This document shows, in pieces, positions 53,241 to 62,634 of a DNA stretch of 64,000 nt (position 1 is its first letter; each line of letters opens with the position of its first letter). Source of the DNA: Alphaproteobacteria bacterium. GTDB lineage: Bacteria > Pseudomonadota > Alphaproteobacteria > Micavibrionales > Micavibrionaceae. Where the stretch lies: NCBI GenBank assembly GCA_030432025.1, contig JAUIIA010000003.1, positions 186,001-250,000 of the forward strand, given 5' to 3'. A model generated the notes under the pieces. That model was not told the origin of the DNA and searched no databases. It saw only the letters and a list, made by a program, of their open reading frames with translations. The translations under genes and the position numbers were made by a program.

Positions 53241-53699
53241 ATGCGTAAAACAGTAACACTTTGGGCCGACTCTCAAGATGATCTCACACTGCTCAGCGGT
53301 ACACTTGAGCAAGAATTTGGAGCCCAGGCTTTTCAAACCCAAGCACCAAAGCCCGTAAAGTGGGAAAATAGCGGCGAAGACCATGAGCGTTTTGTTGGCT
53401 ACACCGACCGTGTCACAGAAGATGATTTGGCGCATAACGCCAGCCTACGTTACATCGCCAAAATTGATGTCACTACCGAAGACGGCAACGTGGCGTTGAC
53501 CGAGCGTATGAAAAAAGCCGTAACCGCCGTCAGCGAAGGCCGCGCCGAGCCGATCGTCAATTCACACGCTGTTTCGATTGGTAAAGTACTGGATACGGAG
53601 CAACCGACAGAGCACGTTGTCGAAGCTGAAACCGCCACAGCAAAACCACGCTTTCGTCCCCGTGGGGATGATGCAGGAACACTGACTGCTCACCTGTAA
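53241..53699 (+). CDS. Hypothetical protein
   Basis: 152 residues without signal peptide. It opens with a strand (KTVTLWADSQDDLTLLSGTL), has a middle with RYIAKIDVTTEDGNVALTER and a disordered acidic tail. No family recognised. ATGAGG precedes the start in an AT-rich leader. Confidence 0.55.
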   Translation: MRKTVTLWADSQDDLTLLSGTLEQEFGAQAFQTQAPKPVKWENSGEDHERFVGYTDRVTEDDLAHNASLRYIAKIDVTTEDGNVALTERMKKAVTAVSEGRAEPIVNSHAVSIGKVLDTEQPTEHVVEAETATAKPRFRPRGDDAGTLTAHL

Positions 53700-53725
53700 A
53701 TAAATCAGATTGATACAAAATAAAA

Positions 53726-53749
53726 AGGCCCGCTTTTATCGGCGGGCCT
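53726..53749 (-). terminator. Terminator of the 53772 gene
   Basis: AGGCCCGC and GCGGGCCT form a strong stem; on the minus strand TTTTTATTTTG follows. It lies between two convergent genes and may also stop the plus-strand gene weakly. Confidence 0.8.
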
Positions 53750-53771
53750 GATTTGCAGGAATATGAATATT

Positions 53772-54242
53772 CTATTGCGCGCCGTCTTCCGGCGGCTCGT
53801 CTGTGCCGCTGGATTCAAACACATTGACCTCGTCGGCTTCATAAGTGTTATAGCCCTTATATTCCGGTTCGGGAGCGCTGCTCTCTATCGAGGTTTCAGG
53901 CAGGCTTTGTGTTTCCATCATATGCTGGAAGTCCAACCCTTCTGCGCTCATTAACCCGGCAAACAGGGCGGCGCCACCGAAGAACAGGACAAAGATCACA
54001 ATCAGAACAATCAGAATCACATAAATCGCGAGAATGAATTTACTCAGGCCGCTATTTTTGAAAAACGCGCCATAGCAAAAACTCGGAATTGGAAAGACAA
54101 GAAACGTGGTTATAAAGACCACAAGCTTAACACCACCCGATACTTCTGAATCGAACAGACATTGGAAGAATAGAACGATCGGGTAAATAATGAATATTAC
54201 AACCGATACGACAAGCAGAATAAGTATAAGAATAAGTTCCAT
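53772..54242 (-). CDS. Membrane protein with three to four helices and acidic tail
   Basis: 156 residues. Two hydrophobic helices at the start (ELILILILLVVSVVIFIIYP, VKLVVFITTFLVFPIPSF), a third around FILAIYVILIVLIVIFVLFF, then an acidic disordered tail from about residue 100. No family recognised. Confidence 0.65.
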   Translation of the reverse strand: MELILILILLVVSVVIFIIYPIVLFFQCLFDSEVSGGVKLVVFITTFLVFPIPSFCYGAFFKNSGLSKFILAIYVILIVLIVIFVLFFGGAALFAGLMSAEGLDFQHMMETQSLPETSIESSAPEPEYKGYNTYEADEVNVFESSGTDEPPEDGAQ

Positions 54243-54310
54243 AATCAGAATACTACCTTATTTTTATGGTCTTTAAAATACTGTTTTATTTCAATAAATG
54301 CTCTTAAGAA

Positions 54311-54340
54311 AAAGACCCGTATCGTTCGATGCGGGTCTTT
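54311..54340 (-). terminator. Terminator of nrdA
   Basis: AAAGACCCGTATC and GATGCGGGTCTTT pair around GTTC (one G-T pair), with TTTTTCTT on the minus strand, 33 bases after the nrdA stop. Confidence 0.85.
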
Positions 54341-54372
54341 CCTTCATTTACGCAGGAGATTCAACTTATAAA

Positions 54373-56199
54373 TTACTGACAAGCGAGACACTCTTCGTAC
54401 TGGCCTTGTGTTTCGCCGCCTTGTTCCTCTTCTTTCTTCTCTCCGTCCTTCGCACGTTGCCATGAGGCGTTGCTTTCCGCGCGCTGGATGGATTTGGAAC
54501 GGCAGTAATACAGAGACTTCACGCCTTTCTTCCATGCTTCCCAGTGCAGGGCATGCAGGTCGGCCTTGTGCACGTTGGCCGGCAGGAAGACGTTCAGGCT
54601 CTGTGCCTGACAAATGTACTGGGCGCGGTCACCGGCATGCTCAACCAACCAACGCTGGTCGATTTCGAATGCGGTCTTGAACACGTCTTTTTCATCTTCT
54701 GACAGGAAGTCGAGATGCTGTACGGAGCCTTCGTTTGTGAAGATTGAGCTCCAGACATCTTCGGTATTCATGCCCTTTTCTTCCAGAATGGCCGTCAGGT
54801 AACGGTTTTTAACAGGGAATGAACCGGACAATGTTTTGTGTGTATAGGCGTTTGCCGCGTTAGGTTCGATACCCGGAGAAGCACCACCACAAATGATGGA
54901 GATAGATGCGGTCGGTGCAATCGCCATCTTGTTGGAGAAACGCTCATTGATGCCGTAATCAGCCGCATCAGGACATGCACCGCGCTCTTCAGCGAGCTTA
55001 ACGGACGCATCATCGGCCTGACGTCTGATGTGTTGGAACATTTTGCGGTTCCAGACCTTCGCCATCACGGATTCCATCGGAATCATCTTGGATTGCAGGA
55101 AGCCGTGGAAGCCCATAACACCCAAGCCCACTGAACGCTCACGCATCGCTGCGTATTTCGCACGTTTCATGGAATCAGGTGCTTTGGCAATAAAGTCGGA
55201 CAGAACATTGTCGAGGAAACGCATGACGTCCTCTACGAATGTCGGGTGATCCTGCCACTCATCAAATTTCTCGAGGTTGAGCGAGGACAGACAACATACC
55301 GCCGTTCGGTCCTGACCCATGTGGTCCTTACCTGTCGGCAATGTGATCTCTGAACACAGGTTCGACATCTTCACGTTCAGACCGGCCATTTTGTGGTGGG
55401 CAGGGATCTGATCATTTACGTGGTCGATGTACACAATATATGGTTCGCCTGTTTCAACACGAGCAGTCAGCAAGCGGATCCATAGATCACGGGCGTTGAC
55501 TTTATCGACAACATGGTTGTCTTTCGGTGATTTCAGAGCGAACTCTTCGTTATTCTCAACCGCCTGCATGAAGGCGTTGTTAACCAGAACACCGTGGTGC
55601 AGGTTCAGTGCCTTACGGTTCGGGTCACCACCTGTCGGACGGCGGATTTCAATGAATTCTTCGATTTCCGGGTGCCAGATCGGCAGATAGATCGCAGCAG
55701 AACCGCGACGCAGGGAGCCTTGGGAAATAGCCAGTGTCAGGGAGTCCATCACGCGAATGAACGGCACGATACCGGATGTTTTACCATTGCGTCCGACTTT
55801 CTCACCGATGGAACGCACATTACCCCAATAAGAGCCGATACCTCCGCCCAAAGAGGCCAGCCATACATTTTCATTCCACAAGGATACGATGTCTTCGAGA
55901 GAGTCGTTTGTTTCGTTGAGGAAGCAGGAAATAGGAAGACCGCGGTTTGTACCGCCGTTTGAAAGAACAGGTGTAGAAGGCATGAACCACAGCTTGGACA
56001 TATAGTCGTAAAGGCGCTGGGCATGCTCGCTGTCGTCACCGTAATACATAGAGACACGCGCAAACAAATCCTGATACTGCTCTTCAGGCATCAAATAACG
56101 GTCAGTTAGTGTAGCCTTACCGAAAGTGGTTAGATTTTCATCACGAGAGCGGTCAATTTGGACGCGATTGCCCCTCTCCATTTGCGCAACGTCAAACAT
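54373..56199 (-). CDS. nrdA: Class I ribonucleotide reductase, alpha subunit (short form)
   Basis: Reduces ribonucleoside diphosphates to deoxy forms with NrdB. 608 residues, without an N-terminal ATP cone. Catalytic residues are present: Cys in GLPISCFLNETN near residue 90, the Asn-Cys-Glu triad in MSNLCSEITLP near 282, Cys in TAVCCLSSLNLE, and the Tyr pair in SLYYCRS near 570; the C-terminal Cys pair is in EECLACQ. An AGGAG site precedes the ATG. Its partner nrdB is about 6 kb downstream on the same strand. Confidence 0.97.
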   Translation of the reverse strand: MFDVAQMERGNRVQIDRSRDENLTTFGKATLTDRYLMPEEQYQDLFARVSMYYGDDSEHAQRLYDYMSKLWFMPSTPVLSNGGTNRGLPISCFLNETNDSLEDIVSLWNENVWLASLGGGIGSYWGNVRSIGEKVGRNGKTSGIVPFIRVMDSLTLAISQGSLRRGSAAIYLPIWHPEIEEFIEIRRPTGGDPNRKALNLHHGVLVNNAFMQAVENNEEFALKSPKDNHVVDKVNARDLWIRLLTARVETGEPYIVYIDHVNDQIPAHHKMAGLNVKMSNLCSEITLPTGKDHMGQDRTAVCCLSSLNLEKFDEWQDHPTFVEDVMRFLDNVLSDFIAKAPDSMKRAKYAAMRERSVGLGVMGFHGFLQSKMIPMESVMAKVWNRKMFQHIRRQADDASVKLAEERGACPDAADYGINERFSNKMAIAPTASISIICGGASPGIEPNAANAYTHKTLSGSFPVKNRYLTAILEEKGMNTEDVWSSIFTNEGSVQHLDFLSEDEKDVFKTAFEIDQRWLVEHAGDRAQYICQAQSLNVFLPANVHKADLHALHWEAWKKGVKSLYYCRSKSIQRAESNASWQRAKDGEKKEEEQGGETQGQYEECLACQ

Positions 56200-56620
56200 G
56201 AGCGTAACTCCTATTTCTTATTATATATCCGTCTAAAGGTGAGTTTAGTTGGATTTGTTTTTCGGGGTGCGAACAGTGTGCGAAAACACAATCTGTAGCG
56301 TTTGGTAAGAAATAAGCTACTACATCTCGTGGTATGCGGCAATAGGAATAACATCCTTTTGAGTTCGGCATTTTTTAAAATCTCTTTATTTATCAGCAAA
56401 TTAACAGCTCTATCCCGACGCTTATCCCCGCAAAAAAATTTTGAAAACCCGATTTCCAAACACAAAACGCAACAAAAATTTCGAATATCCCCAGAGTATT
56501 GGGGAAAGGGGTAACAGGCTTGCAGATATATGTTCACTTTATGTTCTTTTATGGTGATTTGTCAAATCTGTGATATGATTCTGTTACGGACAAACCCTCG
56601 ACAAAGATCAAAATCCTTTT
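56200..56620. promoter_or_regulatory. nrdA-pyk intergenic region with paired NrdR-like boxes
   Basis: A 421-base gap between divergent nrdA and pyk. ACACAATCTGTAGCGT (56286-56301) and CTACTACATCTCGTGG (56317-56332) each fit the 16-base NrdR consensus at most positions and start 31 bases apart, the three-turn spacing known for NrdR. Near 56415-56432 (minus strand) CGGGGATAAGCGTCGGGA matches a sequence before nrdB. The pyk promoter must lie in the last 80 bases. Confidence 0.7.
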
Positions 56621-58051
56621 ATGACCAAATGCTTACGGCGTAATCGCCAGACAAAAATTCTTGCCACGCTCGGCCCGGCCTCTAATACACGCGAAACGAT
56701 TCTTGAATTGTTTGAGGCCGGAGTCGATATCTTCCGTCTCAATTTCAGCCACGGTACGGCGGATGATCACGCCGCTGTGGCCAAGATAATCCGCGGCATT
56801 GAAGAAGAATATAACCGCCCCATAGGCATTCTGGCCGACATGCAGGGACCGAAGCTGAGAATCGGTACATTCAAGGACGGGTCGATTCAAACTGAACGCG
56901 GACAAAAGATTCGTTTTGATTCTGATCCCGCACCGGGCGATGAGACGCGTGTATATATGCCGCATCCTGAAATCTTCGGCATTCTTAAAAAGGACGGGTT
57001 GTTCTTTATTGATGACGGCAAGGTGCGTTGCCGCGTACGTGAGGTCGGTGACGATTATTTTGTGGCGGAGATTCGCGCGGGCGGAAAACTCTCCGATAAG
57101 AAGGGCTTTAATGTACCCGAAACCTTCCTCCCCATTCCGGCCCTGACTGAAAAGGATAAAAAGGATCTCGAATCGGCTTTGAAGATCGGCGTCGACTGGA
57201 TTGCACAAAGCTTTGTCCAGACTGCGGAAGATGTGCAGGAGGCCAAGGACCTGATCAATGGGCGTGCGGCGCTCATGGTGAAATTGGAAAAGCCGGCAGC
57301 GCTGGAGAATCTGGATTCGATCATTGCACTGGCTGACGGTGTTATGCTGGCACGCGGCGATCTGGGCGTGGAAATCCCGCCCGAAGATGTCCCTTCAACC
57401 CAGAAACGCGTTGTGCGCAAAGTGCGAGAGGCGGGCAAGCCCGTCGTCGTCGCCACGCAGATGCTGGAATCCATGATAGAAAGCTCTCGCCCCACACGTG
57501 CGGAAGCCTCCGATGTCGCTACGGCCGTCTATGACGGTGCAGACGCGGTGATGTTGTCGGCCGAGACAGCGGCGGGTAAGCACCCGTTGCGCACCGTGGA
57601 CATCATGAACAAGATTCTGATCCGTACCGAAGAGGACGATATATATGCCGCGATGATGGAGGACACGCGTCCCGATGCTATCGGCAACCCGTCCGATGCG
57701 ATTACAACGGCGGCCTTTTATGTCACGCAGGATGTCGATGCGCATGCGATCGTGACATACACGATTTCTGGTGCCACTGCCTTGCGTATGGCGCGCCAGC
57801 GTCCTGACGTGCCGATTCTTTGTTTAACGCCCGATATCAATGTGGCCCGTAAAATGGCAGTCGCATATGGTGTAAATGCCGTCCATACACCCGAGACGGT
57901 GGATGACTTCACCGGTCCCGCACAGCACGCTAGCAAGATTCTGCATGATCTGGGTTATGCGGAAAAAGGCGACCGCTTCATTATGACTGCGGGCGTGCCG
58001 TTCGCCGTATCCGGCTCAACGAATATTTTGAGAATTGCTGAAGTCGAATAA
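56621..58051 (+). CDS. pyk: Pyruvate kinase
   Basis: Converts phosphoenolpyruvate and ADP to pyruvate and ATP in glycolysis. 476 residues. Motifs: KILATLGPASNTRETILEL and IFRLNFSHG near the N-terminus, the catalytic Lys in MVKLEKPAALENL near residue 225, VMLARGDLGVEIP near 242 for Mg and ATP binding, and DAVMLSAETAAGKHPLRTVD near 307. Usual length. Confidence 0.97.
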   Translation: MTKCLRRNRQTKILATLGPASNTRETILELFEAGVDIFRLNFSHGTADDHAAVAKIIRGIEEEYNRPIGILADMQGPKLRIGTFKDGSIQTERGQKIRFDSDPAPGDETRVYMPHPEIFGILKKDGLFFIDDGKVRCRVREVGDDYFVAEIRAGGKLSDKKGFNVPETFLPIPALTEKDKKDLESALKIGVDWIAQSFVQTAEDVQEAKDLINGRAALMVKLEKPAALENLDSIIALADGVMLARGDLGVEIPPEDVPSTQKRVVRKVREAGKPVVVATQMLESMIESSRPTRAEASDVATAVYDGADAVMLSAETAAGKHPLRTVDIMNKILIRTEEDDIYAAMMEDTRPDAIGNPSDAITTAAFYVTQDVDAHAIVTYTISGATALRMARQRPDVPILCLTPDINVARKMAVAYGVNAVHTPETVDDFTGPAQHASKILHDLGYAEKGDRFIMTAGVPFAVSGSTNILRIAEVE

Positions 58052-58060
58052 TAAGGTGGG

Positions 58061-58987
58061 TTAGTTCGCGCTTGCCAAGATCGTTTTCGTTGGCGCTGTG
58101 TGCAACCACCATGCCTGACGATTGATGGAATAGATCGGACGGTAACGTGAACCGTTTTCCGCATCCACCAGACGCTTATTCTGGTTGTCCAGAATATACG
58201 CACCTTGTTCGGTGTAGACCACCAGAACCGCATGCGGGATATTCTTCTTCAAGTCCTGAACGATCGCCAGACGCATACGCTCTTCGGGAACACCCAGTGT
58301 GCGCAGGGCTGTATATTTCATGATCGCGAAATCTTCGCAGTCGCCGCCGCGTTGCAGGAACTCCACAGGTGTCGCCCAGTAATCGGACTGACCCCAGTTT
58401 TTGGAATCGACAATATAACGTTTCTTGTTCACTAGCGTGTTGACACGGTCGGCCATCGCCTTGATCGACAGACCCTGCATATCACGCAAGTTTTCCTGCC
58501 ACTCGCGAACGGTCTGAACGGATGACTGGTCTTTAAGCTGACGTTCGAACTTGTCGAACATGTCTGTCCATTTTGTGAAAGCTTTCAGATCGCGGGAACG
58601 TTTTTCCTGTGTACCGTAAAGTGCAGGGTAATGGTTCACCTTTGCGAAATGCGCACTCGCGCTGACCAATGTAATTTGTGACGGCACGTCCTGAATGATA
58701 TCTGCACGGGCTTTACGCTCCGAAGCCATCATGGACACGAAAATCATAATCGCGGCTGCGCATGTTCTTAAAGCTGATTGTTTCCAGAGCAACCAGCGTA
58801 ACTGGTTCTGTGAAATGACGGCGTTTTTAACAAACACCTGTCCCAACGGCGTGCGTGTTGAACGTTGTTCGTGCAAAGCATCGCGCAGTTGATGCGGCGA
58901 AATAACACCTTTGGAAACCAAAAGTTCACCGATCTTGTTGCGTTCCAACGCATTCTTAATTGTTCTGAAGATGCCCCTCTTGTGCAT
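58061..58987 (-). CDS. Transglutaminase-like cysteine peptidase with GspE-N-like domain
   Basis: 308 residues with two domains. Residues 15-70 show the GspE/MshE N-terminal pattern twice (IGELLVSKGVISPHQLRDAL and LGQVFVKNAVISQNQLRWLL), a module that binds nucleotides in pilus and secretion proteins. A hydrophobic segment around 78-92 follows, then a bacterial transglutaminase-like (BTLCP) peptidase with Cys in GGDCEDFAIMKYTALR, His in IPHAVLVVYT and Asp in YILDNQNKRL. BTLCPs often lie with large adhesins and type I secretion; none is nearby. Target unknown. Confidence 0.8.
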   Translation of the reverse strand: MHKRGIFRTIKNALERNKIGELLVSKGVISPHQLRDALHEQRSTRTPLGQVFVKNAVISQNQLRWLLWKQSALRTCAAAIMIFVSMMASERKARADIIQDVPSQITLVSASAHFAKVNHYPALYGTQEKRSRDLKAFTKWTDMFDKFERQLKDQSSVQTVREWQENLRDMQGLSIKAMADRVNTLVNKKRYIVDSKNWGQSDYWATPVEFLQRGGDCEDFAIMKYTALRTLGVPEERMRLAIVQDLKKNIPHAVLVVYTEQGAYILDNQNKRLVDAENGSRYRPIYSINRQAWWLHTAPTKTILASAN

Positions 58988-59179
58988 GGATGTAATCCCC
59001 TTAATTCTACTCTTATGTCCCTGTCACGGCCTGCGTTTGATTTATTATATTATGTTGTAAGCCGCGCATATTCGTGTTTTCGACCCCCTATTATAGCTTG
59101 AGAAAGATTGACGAATTCCTAACAAACAGGCATAAAACAACAACTTGTTAAGAAAATTTGCCAAAAAGCGGCTAAAACT

Positions 59180-60724
59180 ATGAAAAATCTGCAGAATATC
59201 CTCGAAAACATGAAAGGCGCACCCGTTTTGGTCGTCGGTGACATCATGCTCGACCGCTTCGTTTACGGGCATGTCGACCGCATATCACCGGAAAGCCCAG
59301 TGCCCGTGCTCGCGGTGAAGAATGAGGAACGTATGCTGGGTGGTGCGGGGAACGCGCTGGCCAACCTTGCGGGTTTGGGTGTGGATGCACGCATCGTGGC
59401 CGTAACAGGTGATGATGATGAAGGTGTGCTGGTGAAGCAGGAAATCGAAAAGCTTGGTTATGATGCCGCACATATCGTCAGTGACCAAAGCCGCCCGACA
59501 ACCGTGAAGAGCCGTTATCTCGCACGTCACCAACAATTACTCCGCACAGATTTCGAACACAAAACCCCGCTAAGCGATGCTGTTGCTAAACAGGTTCAGG
59601 AAGCTTTGCAGAAAGCCATGGACGGCGCGAAAGCCATCATCTTGTCCGATTACGGCAAAGGGTTGCTGACCAAGGATATTCTCGCCGGTCTTATTAAAGA
59701 TGCGCGTGCGAATAACATTCCTGTCATTGTCGATCCGAAAGGACAGGACTTTTCAATTTATGAAGGCGTGACGGCCGTTACACCGAACAAAAAAGAACTG
59801 GCCGATGCCACGAAGGGTCACCCGACGGGCACGGACGAAGAAGTAGAACAAGCCGCCAATCAAGTGATCGATGAATGCGGTATTCAAGCCGTGATCGCGA
59901 CCCGTTCCAGTGACGGGATGAGCGTAATTGAAAAGGGCGAGCCGCCGACACATTTGCGTACAATTGATATCGAAGTGTTCGATGTGTCCGGTGCGGGCGA
60001 TACGGTCATCGCAACAATTGCCGCATCCATGGCTGCAGGCGCGACGCTGGTCGAGGCTGCATCACTCGCGAATATTGCGGGCAGTATTGTTGTCACTAAA
60101 GTCGGGACTGCACCGATCCGTGCACATGAATTGGCGCAAGCTCTGCAGAGTGATCAGGGCGATGTGCTGACAAAGGTTAAACAAAAAACAGAAGACCGCG
60201 CCGACCGCGCACGTAAGGGCGATGTCTTTACCCATGATGATGAAGCCTGGAGCGAAGCCGCCGAACAGGTCCGCCGCTGGAGAGCACGCGGCCTCAAAGT
60301 CGGCTTTACCAATGGCTGTTTCGACATCCTCCATTTTGGGCACGTCTCGTATCTAAATAACACGCGCGACCATTGTGACCGTCTTGTTCTGGGTATGAAT
60401 ACAGACAGCGCCGTGAGTATTTTGAAGGGTCCAGAACGTCCCGTACATGACGAACAATCCCGCGCAGCTGTGCTGGCGGCTCTGGGGTCGGTTGATATGG
60501 TGGTGATGTTCGGCGCCCGTAAAGAGGGCGATGACAACACGGCGAACGAGCTGCTCGAGTTGCTCAAACCTGATATCTATTTCAAAGGTGGCGATTATAC
60601 GGAAGACCAGATCCCCGAAACGCCGACCGTCAAAGCTTATGGCGGTGAGGTCAATGTCATGCCCGTCTATGAAGGCCATTCAACGACAAGCTCTATCGCG
60701 AAAATGAAAGATGAAGCGGCTTAA
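59180..60724 (+). CDS. hldE: Bifunctional heptose kinase / adenylyltransferase HldE
   Basis: Makes ADP-heptose for LPS inner core. 514 residues, slightly longer than E. coli HldE. The N-terminal ribokinase-fold domain has VVGDIMLDRFVYGHVDRISPE near residue 18 and the catalytic DVSGAGDTVIATIAAS near 270. The C-terminal nucleotidyltransferase has GFTNGCFDILHFGHVSYL near 376, with the HxGH site. The linker around residues 325-370 is charged. Its stop overlaps that of the convergent flagellin by four bases. Confidence 0.96.
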   Translation: MKNLQNILENMKGAPVLVVGDIMLDRFVYGHVDRISPESPVPVLAVKNEERMLGGAGNALANLAGLGVDARIVAVTGDDDEGVLVKQEIEKLGYDAAHIVSDQSRPTTVKSRYLARHQQLLRTDFEHKTPLSDAVAKQVQEALQKAMDGAKAIILSDYGKGLLTKDILAGLIKDARANNIPVIVDPKGQDFSIYEGVTAVTPNKKELADATKGHPTGTDEEVEQAANQVIDECGIQAVIATRSSDGMSVIEKGEPPTHLRTIDIEVFDVSGAGDTVIATIAASMAAGATLVEAASLANIAGSIVVTKVGTAPIRAHELAQALQSDQGDVLTKVKQKTEDRADRARKGDVFTHDDEAWSEAAEQVRRWRARGLKVGFTNGCFDILHFGHVSYLNNTRDHCDRLVLGMNTDSAVSILKGPERPVHDEQSRAAVLAALGSVDMVVMFGARKEGDDNTANELLELLKPDIYFKGGDYTEDQIPETPTVKAYGGEVNVMPVYEGHSTTSSIAKMKDEAA

Positions 60725-62436
60725 TTATTCGGTCTCACCAGATCGATGATTGCCGAATTTCCGGCTGAGGCCAGCGATAACGTATTCACCTGAATGAATC
60801 GCCGCGTCTGCAGCGCGAGGAAGTCCGCACCGATCTTGTTTTGATCGGCAACAACCAGATCGTCACTTCCCGCTTTTAATGTATTGATTGTTTCATCGGT
60901 AAAAATATCACGGGCTCTGATGATGTTCAGGTCGCCTGTCAAAGTGGCACCGAACGCGCGAACGGTTTCTCTGGCCTCGCTTAAATTCTCCAGCGCCAGC
61001 TCGACTTCTTCGAAAGACAGAAAGCGTACTTTTTGAATTCCGAGGCCCAACCGCGACGCATCCAGCCCTTCAGTGCGCAGGAAGCTTGTACGGTCTTCAT
61101 TAAAAAAGGTGACTAAATCCTCGTTACCCAAAAGGTTGATGCCGCGGTAATTCGCATCAATGGCTATGCGGTCGAGCTGAGCCAGAATTTGTGCATATTC
61201 TTCGGCCTCTGCTGTTGTGTTTCTGTTGAGTGGATTGAGCTGGTAGCGCAAAACCACCGTCCCCGAACCCCCGACTGCGCCCAGGCGGTTGTTGTTTCCA
61301 CCGCCACCACCACCGCCAGTGCCATCAACACCTGCCGTTGCCGCCGTGGAATCATTGGCGCCGCTTCCGCCGCCGCCGACACCACCGACCCCGATCGAAT
61401 CGTTATTGGCACCACCGCCGCCGCCACCACCGCCGACAAATACGGATGCGCCTGTGATCATGGATTCAAAACCGTCACCTCCATCGCCGCCACTGACGGC
61501 CGAGTTCGCGCCGCCTGCAGTGGTTGCGCCACCACCGCCGCCGCCGCCATGCCCGCCGGGGGAGGGACCTGTTCCGCCTGAGTTACCCAAGCCACCCTGT
61601 GGTGCGGTGGGTTGTAACCCTGCGCCTGCGCCGCCGCCGCGACCACCACCGCCCGATCCGCCTGCGCTGCCGTTACCGTTACCGCCGATACCCGCCCCGC
61701 CGCCAAGCGCGGTCAGGTTTGTCCCGATATTCAGGCCCAGACTGGAGTTACCACCATTGGTTCCGGAATTGTTTCCGGCGGCCCCTGCGTTCCCGCCCGC
61801 TCCGACGACGACATCGAGCGACTGCCCTGCCGATACATTGAGGGTGCCCGTTATCACACCGCCTGCGCCACCGCCGCCAGAACCTGCAGTACTAAACGAC
61901 GTACTGGTACCACCGCCACCACCGCCGCCGACAATCAGATATTCCAGACTTGAAACACCTTCGGCCACCGTAAAGGATGTCGTCCCGACGGTATTGAATT
62001 GCTGCACGATAATCCCGCCACCCAGATGGATGGCCGTCGGGTCGGCCGCCAGAATGTCATTGACTTGTGTAGTTAGAAGGGTGGTTTCATCATTAATGAT
62101 CTCCGGCGGGTTACCGGCAATGAAATCATCGCGAACGTTTTCTACAAAAGCTTCGGCCTGATCGATGATTCGCGCCGTTGCACGCAAACCTTCACTGGCC
62201 AATTCAACGGTACGAATACTCTGGTTGATGCCGTCGAGAAGACGGCTCAAATCTGCTGCACGGTTTTGCAGGGAAGCTGAAGCAAAGAAGTTCTGGGGGT
62301 CGTCAATCGCGCTGTTTACGCGTAATCCGGTGGCAAGTTTCAGTTGGACATCACCAAGGGTTCGTGCAGTTGCCTGCAACGCTGTCACCTGCCGCGAAAG
62401 CGACGGTGGGAGTATACTACCCGTAATGTCGACCAT
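60721..62436 (-). CDS. Flagellin-like protein with large glycine-rich insert
   Basis: 571 residues. The first ~140 residues follow the flagellin N-terminus (heptad-rich coil with LKLATGLRVNSAIDDPQNFF, then DLSRLLDGINQSIRTVELAS), and the last ~170 follow its C-terminus (YRGINLLG, LSEARETVRAFGATLTGDLN, FLALQTRRFIQVNTLSLAS). Between them lies an insert (about residues 155-400) of repeated Gly runs opened by SSLEYLIVGGGGGGG and closed by GSGTVVLRYQL, like glycine-rich domains of phage tail adhesins. It replaces the variable surface part of flagellin. FlgL is a less likely option. The proline-rich open frame on the other strand is its shadow. Confidence 0.85.
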   Translation of the reverse strand: MVDITGSILPPSLSRQVTALQATARTLGDVQLKLATGLRVNSAIDDPQNFFASASLQNRAADLSRLLDGINQSIRTVELASEGLRATARIIDQAEAFVENVRDDFIAGNPPEIINDETTLLTTQVNDILAADPTAIHLGGGIIVQQFNTVGTTSFTVAEGVSSLEYLIVGGGGGGGTSTSFSTAGSGGGGAGGVITGTLNVSAGQSLDVVVGAGGNAGAAGNNSGTNGGNSSLGLNIGTNLTALGGGAGIGGNGNGSAGGSGGGGRGGGAGAGLQPTAPQGGLGNSGGTGPSPGGHGGGGGGGATTAGGANSAVSGGDGGDGFESMITGASVFVGGGGGGGGANNDSIGVGGVGGGGSGANDSTAATAGVDGTGGGGGGGNNNRLGAVGGSGTVVLRYQLNPLNRNTTAEAEEYAQILAQLDRIAIDANYRGINLLGNEDLVTFFNEDRTSFLRTEGLDASRLGLGIQKVRFLSFEEVELALENLSEARETVRAFGATLTGDLNIIRARDIFTDETINTLKAGSDDLVVADQNKIGADFLALQTRRFIQVNTLSLASAGNSAIIDLVRPNN

Positions 62437-62634
62437 GCAGAATCCTTCTACAATCGTTACGTATTCTACGCTTCTAACCCTCTATTATGAAGAAAATTGA
62501 TTAGGAAAGGGCTAATAATCGGCAAAATATCCTGTGGTTATTTATTCGCCAGATATTGCCAAAATGGGTTTTTTAGATGAGAATGATTATCACTAACAAC
62601 TGTGTTAACCATCTTTGAGCGAAAGGGGCGTTCA

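Noticed and set aside
61289-62161. Long proline-rich open frame on the plus strand
   Set aside because: It is the complement of the Gly-rich insert of the flagellin: GGN codons read as CCN on the other strand. No ribosome binding site or family features.
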